In this document: positions 58,032-64,000 of the stretch, in pieces
Layout of the letters: each line of letters opens with the position of its first letter
Numbering within the stretch: the first letter of the stretch is position 1
DNA from: Xenorhabdus stockiae
GTDB lineage: Bacteria > Pseudomonadota > Gammaproteobacteria > Enterobacterales > Enterobacteriaceae
Direction of reading: 5' to 3'
DNA length: 64,000 nt
Assembly: GCF_002632825.1 (NCBI RefSeq)
Contig: NZ_NJAJ01000010.1
Location: 62,001-126,000 of the forward strand
The notes under the pieces: model-generated
Seen by the model: only the letters and a program-made list of their open reading frames with translations
The model's database searches: none
What the model was told of the DNA's origin: nothing
Position numbers and translations under genes: made by a program

Positions 58032-59050
58032 TGAATACTGCTTCTATGACAGTTATCGGTGCCGGCTCATACGGCACCGCTTTAGCCATTACACTGGCCC
58101 GTAACGGGCATGATGTTGTGCTCTGGGGTCATAACCCTGAGCATGTCCGAGCTTTGCAGCAAGCCAGATGTAATCAGGCATTTTTACCGGATGTTTCTTT
58201 CCCTGATAGTTTACAGCTTGAAGCTGAACTGAAGAACGCTATTTCAGCCAGCCGGAATATCCTGATCGTGGTTCCCAGCCATGTCTTCGGCGATGTTTTA
58301 CAGCAAATAAAGCCGCACTTACAACCAAATTCCCGCATTGTTTGGGCCACTAAAGGCCTTGAAGCAGAAACGGGGCGTTTATTACAGGATGTGGCACGTG
58401 AGATATTAGGCAATGAAATCCCGTTAGCGGTGGTGTCCGGCCCGACATTTGCGAAAGAACTGGCGGCAGGTTTACCGACAGCGATTGCGGTATCTGCGAC
58501 AACATCTGAATTTGGTGAAGAACTCCAGCAGCTTTTTCACTGCGGTAAAAGCTTCCGAGTATACAAAAACCCTGATTTTATCGGAGTACAGCTTGGTGGT
58601 GCAGTCAAAAACGTGATTGCTATTGGTGCCGGGATTTCCGATGGTATGGGGTTCGGCGCCAATGCCCGTACTGCACTGATAACTCGTGGTCTGGCTGAAA
58701 TGAGCCGACTTGGTGTTGCTCTGGGGGCGGATCCTTCCACATTTATGGGCATGGCAGGGTTGGGCGACTTAGTACTGACTTGTACGGATAACCAATCCCG
58801 TAACCGTCGTTTCGGTATGATGCTGGGGCAGGGAGTTAATGTTGACGCTGCTCAGAGTGAAATAGGGCAGGTTGTTGAAGGTTATCGTAATACCAAAGAA
58901 GTTCGGGCACTCGCCAGACGAGTTGGGGTTGAAATGCCGATAACAGAGCAAATCTACCAGATACTATATCGTCACAAAAATGTACTCGAAGCAGCTCAGG
59001 CATTATTGGGAAGAGCGACAAGGGATGAAGGAGAAGATTCCCACGGTTAA
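58031..59050 (+). CDS. gpsA: Glycerol-3-phosphate dehydrogenase [NAD(P)+]
   Basis: A 339-residue cytosolic enzyme making sn-glycerol-3-phosphate for phospholipids. It has the N-terminal dinucleotide motif [18 protein letters not shown] and the catalytic lysine region [12 protein letters not shown]. The length equals E. coli GpsA. An ERIC remnant separates it from cysE, whereas the two are adjacent in E. coli. Confidence 0.98.
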   Translation: MNTASMTVIGAGSYGTALAITLARNGHDVVLWGHNPEHVRALQQARCNQAFLPDVSFPDSLQLEAELKNAISASRNILIVVPSHVFGDVLQQIKPHLQPNSRIVWATKGLEAETGRLLQDVAREILGNEIPLAVVSGPTFAKELAAGLPTAIAVSATTSEFGEELQQLFHCGKSFRVYKNPDFIGVQLGGAVKNVIAIGAGISDGMGFGANARTALITRGLAEMSRLGVALGADPSTFMGMAGLGDLVLTCTDNQSRNRRFGMMLGQGVNVDAAQSEIGQVVEGYRNTKEVRALARRVGVEMPITEQIYQILYRHKNVLEAAQALLGRATRDEGEDSHG

Positions 59051-59074
59051 GTTACCCAAAATATCCATACATAA

Positions 59075-59164
59075 TATACCCTATGGATTTTAAGCTGCAT
59101 CGCGGCGGCAGGGGAATGAGTGAGCTCAGCCAACAAAGAGGCCACTTGAAAGACTACGGGTATA
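59075..59164 (-). repeat. Internally deleted ERIC element (90 bp)
   Basis: It has both ERIC ends (TATACC to GGTATA) and the CAGCCAACAAAGAGGC arm in the opposite orientation to the other two copies, but lacks about 37 bp of the central palindrome with the CCCCAG/CTGGGG arms. It lies between gpsA and cysE and would be transcribed in their mRNA. Confidence 0.85.
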
Positions 59165-59190
59165 AAAACAATCACATGAGAATGATTGAT

Positions 59191-60012
59191 ATGTCTCGAG
59201 AAGAACTAAGAGAAGTTTGGGAAAATATAAAACATGAGGCGAGAGAGCTAGCCGATTGTGAGCCTATGTTAGCCAGCTTTTTTCATGCAACATTACTTAA
59301 ACATGAAAATCTTGGCAGTGCTTTAAGCTATATGCTGGCAAATAAACTAGCGACACCGATTATGCCTGCTATTGCGGTCAGAGAAGTTGTTGAAGATGCT
59401 TATGGCAGTGAGCCACAGATGATCGAATCGGCAGCCTATGATATCAAAGCTGTCAGGTTGCGTGACCCCGCCGTAGATAAATACTCCACTCCCCTGCTTT
59501 ACCTGAAAGGTTTTCATGCTCTACAGGGATATCGAATTGCACACTGGCTATGGAAGCAAGAGCGCAAGGCATTGGCTGTTTACATGCAAAACCAGATTTC
59601 TGTTTCTTTTGGTGTGGATATTCATCCGGCTGCAAGAATTGGCTGCGGCATTATGCTTGACCACGCAACAGGCATTGTTATCGGTGAGACCGCGATTGTT
59701 GAGAATGATGTTTCTATCCTGCAATCAGTGACGCTTGGCGGAACGGGCAAAGCATGCGGAGATCGACACCCGAAAGTGCGTGAAGGCGTGATGATTGGTG
59801 CCGGAGCTAAGATCCTCGGCAATATCGAAATCGGTCGCGGTGCGAAAATTGGGGCAGGTTCAGTAGTGTTAAGACCTGTTCCACCACATACCACAGTTGC
59901 CGGTGTTCCAGCGAGGATTGTTGGTAAACCGGAAAGCGAAAAACCATCTCTGGATATGGACCAGCATTTTAATGGAATGAATCATGGTTTTGAGAATGGA
60001 GATGGGATTTAA
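59191..60012 (+). CDS. cysE: Serine O-acetyltransferase CysE
   Basis: A 273-residue left-handed beta-helix acetyltransferase producing O-acetyl-L-serine for cysteine synthesis. An N-terminal helical domain is followed by hexapeptide repeats from about residue 150 (D-I-H-P-A-A-R-I-G, I-M-L-D-H-A-T-G-I-V-I-G-E-T) and a C-terminal tail ending F-E-N-G-D-G-I. The open frame begins at 59083, but those 36 codons are ERIC and intergenic sequence; ATG 59191 gives exactly the E. coli length. Its product is also the substrate needed by the DcsD-like enzyme. Confidence 0.97.
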   Translation: MSREELREVWENIKHEARELADCEPMLASFFHATLLKHENLGSALSYMLANKLATPIMPAIAVREVVEDAYGSEPQMIESAAYDIKAVRLRDPAVDKYSTPLLYLKGFHALQGYRIAHWLWKQERKALAVYMQNQISVSFGVDIHPAARIGCGIMLDHATGIVIGETAIVENDVSILQSVTLGGTGKACGDRHPKVREGVMIGAGAKILGNIEIGRGAKIGAGSVVLRPVPPHTTVAGVPARIVGKPESEKPSLDMDQHFNGMNHGFENGDGI

Positions 60013-60044
60013 GGTTCTATCTCTTTTTAGAACAAATAATTAAA

Positions 60045-60074
60045 AGCACTCAGCACTGTTAGGTGCTGAGTGCT
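60045..60074. terminator. Bidirectional terminator between cysE and trmL
   Basis: A perfect 12-bp stem (60045-60056 with 60063-60074), a 6-nt loop and GTGTTTT after it on the plus strand; A-rich on the other side. Confidence 0.85.
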
Positions 60075-60079
60075 GTGTT

Positions 60080-60583
60080 TTAATCCCGCAATAAAGCACC
60101 TTGGTAGCCAAGTTGCCGCCATGCTTCAAACACCACCACTGCCACAGTATTAGAAAGATTCATACTGCGGCTATCAGGCAGCATTGGAATCCTTATTTTC
60201 TGTTCGGGCGGCATATTATCCAGCACATAAGGCGGCAGGCCGCGAGTTTCCGGACCAAACATCAGATAATCACCATCACAATAACTCACATTACTGTGTG
60301 TTGGAGTACCTTTTGTTGTTAAGGCAAACAGGCGAGCTCCGGAAGGAGATTGTGAATTTACTGCGCTTAATCCTTCACTTTCCAGAAATGCTTGGTAATC
60401 GTGATGTTGTTTGATATTGGCGAACTCGTGATAATCCAGCCCTGCACGGCGCAATCGTTTGTCATCCCATGTGAAACCTAAAGGCTGGATTAAATGGAGC
60501 TGACAGCCTGTGTTAGCACATAGACGGATAATATTGCCTGTATTAGGCGGGATTTCTGGTTCGAATAGGACGATGTTTAGCAT
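60080..60583 (-). CDS. trmL: tRNA (cytidine/uridine-2'-O-)-methyltransferase TrmL
   Basis: A 167-residue SPOUT methyltransferase (YibK) that methylates the wobble base of two tRNA-Leu. N-terminal [26 protein letters not shown] and the knot region [18 protein letters not shown] match the family. It is slightly longer than E. coli (157), with an insertion of about ten residues near 75. It marks the backbone edge of the O-antigen region. Confidence 0.97.
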   Translation of the reverse strand: MLNIVLFEPEIPPNTGNIIRLCANTGCQLHLIQPLGFTWDDKRLRRAGLDYHEFANIKQHHDYQAFLESEGLSAVNSQSPSGARLFALTTKGTPTHSNVSYCDGDYLMFGPETRGLPPYVLDNMPPEQKIRIPMLPDSRSMNLSNTVAVVVFEAWRQLGYQGALLRD

Positions 60584-60695
60584 GGCTTAATGCCTTCATT
60601 ACAATATTACTTACTGAAGGAAGAAAATTTACATAACTGGATTGAAAAGATAAAACTTTTTATAAGTAATAAAGTGTCTTAGGTATAGCGGTAAG

Positions 60696-62168
60696 CTAAT
60701 AAGCACCGTCTCGTTTAAGCACTACATTAACTGTCTTAAACAAAATAGCAATATCATTCCAAAGTGCCCAATTTTTTACATACCAGCTATCAAGGTATAC
60801 GCGAGTTGCATAATCTACGTCATTGCGTCCACTTACTTGCCAGAGGCCTGTCATTCCCGGTTTTGCCATAAGGTAATATGATTGATCATCTCCATAACGT
60901 TCAAGTTCTTCTTGAACTATAGGTCTTGGACCAACAAGACTCATCTCACCTTTGAATACATTTATCAACTGTGGTAGTTCGTCAAGACTAGTTTTACGTA
61001 AAAAATGACCGATAGAAGTAATTCTTGGATCATTTTTGAGTTTGAAATCTTTCTGCCATTCAGCTAATGCCGCAGGATCTGTTTTGAGTAAATTTTCCAG
61101 AACTTCAGCAGAATTACTAATCATGGAGCGAAATTTCAGGCATTTGAATCGACGTCCCCCTTGCCCTACACGCTCATGCCCATAAAAAGGAGATGCTCCA
61201 TCACGGGAGACTTTCCAACCGATAAAGAAAAATAGTGGGGAAAGCAGTATCAATAATAAAGAAGATACGACAATATCAAATACACGTTTAAGAACAATGG
61301 ATGAACGTTTGGCTAGATTATTTTTAACCCTGAGCATTAAAAGCTCATGACTAAAGAAGTGAGACATATTTGTGCTATAGAGAGGTACGCCACGTAATGT
61401 TGGAATTACCGATATATTACGGGCTCCATGAGCTGAAAGATAGCGTAGCCACTCATCTTGTAATTCATGTTGTTCATATTCAAGAGCAATGAAAATCTTA
61501 TGTTGATGATGTTTTTCCAATAATTGTTTTGGAGATAGATGGAGCAGTGGAAAAGAGTTTATTGGGCTATTGGCACAATTATTGTCTGGAGCAACAAATC
61601 CTATGACCCCAAAACCAAGTAATTTTTCACTACAAATAGCTAAATAAGCATCACGAGCATTGTTTCCGCTGCCGATGATAATAGTTGGCATACTCCAGTA
61701 TTTAAACTTAATTAAGAGCATTTTGGTTAACCATCGGCACAATGGCAGAGCAAATATGGTTATCAGCCAAAAAATTGCCCACTGATGGCGAGAAAAACTC
61801 CATTTGGAGATAGCAACGATTGCTAAATCAGCTATAGCCAACCCAATTAACATCAGAAGCGTTTCTTTTAGCTCATTCCAGAATGGCTTACGATAAGTGT
61901 AATGCCGTAAGTGCCACCAAGACCAGAGACATGTGACCAATATAATGATCAAAAAACTCCAGGCCCTGGCGATATCTGAACCACTTTTGAAAACGAGAGA
62001 GAATGGAATATCTGTACGAATACTTTCAATCCACCACGAAAAAATGAAAGCACAGGTCATAGCCAATAAATCGCTTGTCATAAGAGAGAATCGATTTACA
62101 GACGCTGAATAGTGTTTATATTCGAGATGTTCTTCTTTTGAATGCCGGAACATTTCTGTTAATGCCAT
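60696..62168 (-). CDS. wbaP: WbaP-type undecaprenyl-phosphate sugar-1-phosphate transferase
   Basis: A 490-residue polyisoprenyl-phosphate hexose-1-phosphate transferase. It has about four to five N-terminal membrane helices (residues 25-155), a central cytosolic nucleotide-fold domain ([10 protein letters not shown], about 170-290), a membrane hairpin and the catalytic bacterial sugar-transferase domain ([21 protein letters not shown] and L-V-G-P-R-P). Three-domain architecture and length fit WbaP (galactose-1-P) rather than WecA-type initiators. It would load the first O-antigen or capsule sugar onto undecaprenyl phosphate. Confidence 0.9.
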   Translation of the reverse strand: MALTEMFRHSKEEHLEYKHYSASVNRFSLMTSDLLAMTCAFIFSWWIESIRTDIPFSLVFKSGSDIARAWSFLIIILVTCLWSWWHLRHYTYRKPFWNELKETLLMLIGLAIADLAIVAISKWSFSRHQWAIFWLITIFALPLCRWLTKMLLIKFKYWSMPTIIIGSGNNARDAYLAICSEKLLGFGVIGFVAPDNNCANSPINSFPLLHLSPKQLLEKHHQHKIFIALEYEQHELQDEWLRYLSAHGARNISVIPTLRGVPLYSTNMSHFFSHELLMLRVKNNLAKRSSIVLKRVFDIVVSSLLLILLSPLFFFIGWKVSRDGASPFYGHERVGQGGRRFKCLKFRSMISNSAEVLENLLKTDPAALAEWQKDFKLKNDPRITSIGHFLRKTSLDELPQLINVFKGEMSLVGPRPIVQEELERYGDDQSYYLMAKPGMTGLWQVSGRNDVDYATRVYLDSWYVKNWALWNDIAILFKTVNVVLKRDGAY

Positions 62169-62232
62169 AATATTTACCTAAATTCAAATAGTGTTCGGTA
62201 GAGTATTAATCGTTTTCTTACCGAGATTGTCA

Positions 62233-63666
62233 TTATTTTTCAGTTAAAAGCGCATCTAAGCAAGTTCTGACAATTTCTTGTGCTTTATTTATATTGTCGG
62301 CTTCGGCATAACAGCGTAATTCAGGTGCATTACCAGATGGTCGTAGATGAACAATAATATTGTTACTGAGACTCATTCTCAAGCCATCAGTAAGGTCAAT
62401 GTGATGAATTTGGTGACTATCTAATCCTAATAAACTTAGCAGGTATTTTGGATTATTAATTCCCTTATTTAAAATTGTGTTACTCAATGAAGTTGGAAAT
62501 TCTTTAAGTCTGTCTGAGTGGGTGTAACGTGAAGGTAGAGAATTTACTAGTGATGAAATCCCTTGGTTTTTACTTGCGCTTAATACAATAATTGCAGGCA
62601 GAAGCGCGTCACGAGTAGGTAGGGCAGCCAATTTATTGCTCCCTATCTGAATATCACTACCGAGTAAGAAACCACCATTAGCCTCAAAGCCAGCAATACG
62701 TGTAAATTGCTCTGAAAGGGATGTGAATTCAGCGATAACATATGGGGAGCCGATTTTAGTCAGGGTAACATGAGAAAAACGCTCACATTCCTTTATTGAA
62801 CTGTTACAACTTACAGGAACGGCCAGAGCTTCAATACCTAGCGCATCAGCACACAATAGCCCTAGTATATCACCTCTTAGCCATTCTCCATTTTCATCAG
62901 CTAGTAATGGGCGATCTCCATCACCATCGGTAGAGAAAATAGCATCTAGATTGAATGACCTTGACCAATTTTGGGCTTTTAATCTGTCCTCCACTGTCAC
63001 AGCTTCTGTATCAATAGGAACAAACTCATCAGTGCGTTCAAGTGAAATAACTTCTGCACCTAGTGATTTGAAAAGAGGAGAATAAAGGTCACGTCCTGCA
63101 CTGGAATGTTCATAAATGCCAATGCGTTTTCCTGTTAGCAGATTAGAGGAAAACAGAGAACAATAGCGATTTATATAGGCTTCTGCAGCATCAGGTAAGA
63201 CGGTCAAAGTTGTTAGTTTAGTCAATGATTCAAAGATGACTTTAGCCGACAGGATCGCTTCTTCATCGCCTTTGGAAATTTCTCCATCAGGTCGATAAAA
63301 TTTAAGACCATTGCGGTTAAAAGGAATATGACTACCTGTAACCATAATACATGGAATGCCATCTTGCATAGCCTTATAGGCAAGTGCTGGTGTTGGTATT
63401 ACCCCATAATAAATTGGTTCAATACCAGCTTGTCGGAGAGCTGTTGCACAAGCTACCGCTATATCAGGGCTACTTGGACGATTATCAATAGCTAGCGCAA
63501 CTTGGCGAGTATCGTACTGCTTTTGCATTACAGATATGAAAGCGTGAGTAAAAGCCGCACATACATCCGGAGTGAAATCAACAACCAAGCCACGAGCTCC
63601 ACTAGTACCAAAAGCGATGCCACTACTAGCAATAATTTCTTGGCTATTTAGTTTCTTATTATTCAT
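62233..63666 (-). CDS. manB: Phosphomannomutase ManB
   Basis: A 477-residue alpha-D-phosphohexomutase. The phosphoserine loop is [13 protein letters not shown] (the G-S-H-I-P form instead of the usual A-S-H-N-P), the metal site is S-T-D-G-D-G-D-R and the C-terminal phosphate loop is L-R-P-S-G-N-A-P-E. It opens F-G-T-S-G-A-R-G. The adjoining manC (8-bp overlap) argues for mannose-6-P to mannose-1-P, feeding GDP-mannose or a derived sugar into O-antigen; phosphoglucomutase activity is possible. Confidence 0.88.
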   Translation of the reverse strand: MNNKKLNSQEIIASSGIAFGTSGARGLVVDFTPDVCAAFTHAFISVMQKQYDTRQVALAIDNRPSSPDIAVACATALRQAGIEPIYYGVIPTPALAYKAMQDGIPCIMVTGSHIPFNRNGLKFYRPDGEISKGDEEAILSAKVIFESLTKLTTLTVLPDAAEAYINRYCSLFSSNLLTGKRIGIYEHSSAGRDLYSPLFKSLGAEVISLERTDEFVPIDTEAVTVEDRLKAQNWSRSFNLDAIFSTDGDGDRPLLADENGEWLRGDILGLLCADALGIEALAVPVSCNSSIKECERFSHVTLTKIGSPYVIAEFTSLSEQFTRIAGFEANGGFLLGSDIQIGSNKLAALPTRDALLPAIIVLSASKNQGISSLVNSLPSRYTHSDRLKEFPTSLSNTILNKGINNPKYLLSLLGLDSHQIHHIDLTDGLRMSLSNNIIVHLRPSGNAPELRCYAEADNINKAQEIVRTCLDALLTEK

Positions 63667-64000
63667 TTTCTTCTATTTCCACTCTGCCATAACGATCACT
63701 AAGGCGAACAATATCATCATCTCCAAGATAAGGGCCGGATTGGATCTCTATTACCTCCAGCGGAACTTTACCTGGATTTTCCAGAGTATGTACAACGCCT
63801 ACGGGTATATAGGTCGATTCATTCTCAGTAACTAAATAGGAGTCATTTCCTTGAGTCACTCGTGCTGTCCCAGCAACGACAATCCAATGTTCAGCGCGGT
63901 GATGATGCATTTGTGTAGATAAGCTTTCACCAGGTCTTACAGTAATTCGCTTAACTTGATAACGTTTCCCTTTATCTATGGAATCGTATTTACCCCAAGG
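63659..64000 (-). CDS. manC: ManC C-terminal part (mannose-1-P guanylyltransferase/mannose-6-P isomerase), cut by window end
   Basis: The last 113 residues of a minus-strand gene that continues past 64000. The frame is open to the edge (P-W-G-K-Y-D-S at the first codons). It is a type II mannose-6-phosphate isomerase cupin domain: [26 protein letters not shown] and [14 protein letters not shown]. In ManC this follows a GDP-mannose pyrophosphorylase domain, not visible here. A stand-alone cupin isomerase cannot be excluded. It overlaps manB by 8 bp. Confidence 0.85.
   Translation of the reverse strand, partial: PWGKYDSIDKGKRYQVKRITVRPGESLSTQMHHHRAEHWIVVAGTARVTQGNDSYLVTENESTYIPVGVVHTLENPGKVPLEVIEIQSGPYLGDDDIVRLSDRYGRVEIEENE

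Noticed and set aside
59083-59190. Longer CysE with 36 extra N-terminal residues
   Set aside because: The extension is encoded by an ERIC remnant; the E. coli-length start at 59191 is conserved.

Overview
The window is a chromosomal segment of a gamma-proteobacterium of the Morganellaceae, most likely Photorhabdus or Xenorhabdus. The backbone order yicC, rph-pyrE, slmA, dut, coaBC, radC, rpmBG, mutM, coaD, waaA, then waaC-waaF-hldD, kbl-tdh, yibQ-envC, yibN, secB-gpsA-cysE, trmL is enterobacterial. The start of an O-antigen region just beyond secB/cysE/trmL fits Morganellaceae. ERIC repeats, moderate-to-low GC and a hemophilin/type XI secretion locus agree. The genus is an inference from gene content, not from any search.

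Regions: (1) 59-5359, a minus-strand locus hrpC - hrpB - TonB-dependent receptor for secreted heme capture, with a Fur-box-like site upstream and a terminator-like hairpin between hrpC and hrpB. (2) 5739-7315, a GNAT-like protein and fdhD, convergent. (3) 7829-11410, four co-directional genes matching the core enzymes of D-cycloserine biosynthesis: DcsA-like heme N-hydroxylase, DcsB-like hydroxyarginase carrying the diagnostic Cys ligand, DcsD-like O-ureidoserine synthase and DcsG-like ATP-grasp cyclase. They sit behind a very AT-rich leader and end at a perfect 16-bp terminator hairpin. No racemase (dcsC) or serine acetyltransferase (dcsE) is present. This is the most novel item. (4) 11459-23851, accessory genes: a pRiA4b ORF3-type protein, an LtaS-like membrane sulfatase-fold enzyme, an Fe-S-type regulator with an MFS exporter, a TPM-domain protein, an Ail/OmpX-like protein, a CmlA-like exporter behind a leader-peptide attenuator, and a LysR/PACE efflux pair. 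(5) 23919-30735, conserved housekeeping genes. (6) 30899-51746, LPS core biosynthesis: four glycosyltransferases before mutM; coaD-waaE-waaA; wabH/wabG/waaQ-like genes; a deacetylase-like gene; a very AT-rich block (about 43.5-48.8 kb) with a phosphoethanolamine-transferase-like gene and three glycosyltransferases; then waaC-waaF-hldD. No waaL ligase is visible. (7) 51990-60583, kbl-tdh to trmL. (8) 60696-64000, the O-antigen/capsule start: wbaP-type initiating transferase, phosphomannomutase and the 3' part of manC.

Starts were moved from the longest open frame where a Shine-Dalgarno site or family alignment argued for it (hrpC, slmA, coaBC, hldD, kbl, cysE and others). In slmA and cysE the upstream open frame is merely read through an ERIC repeat. 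No rRNA, tRNA, CRISPR array, prophage or insertion sequence was recognised.
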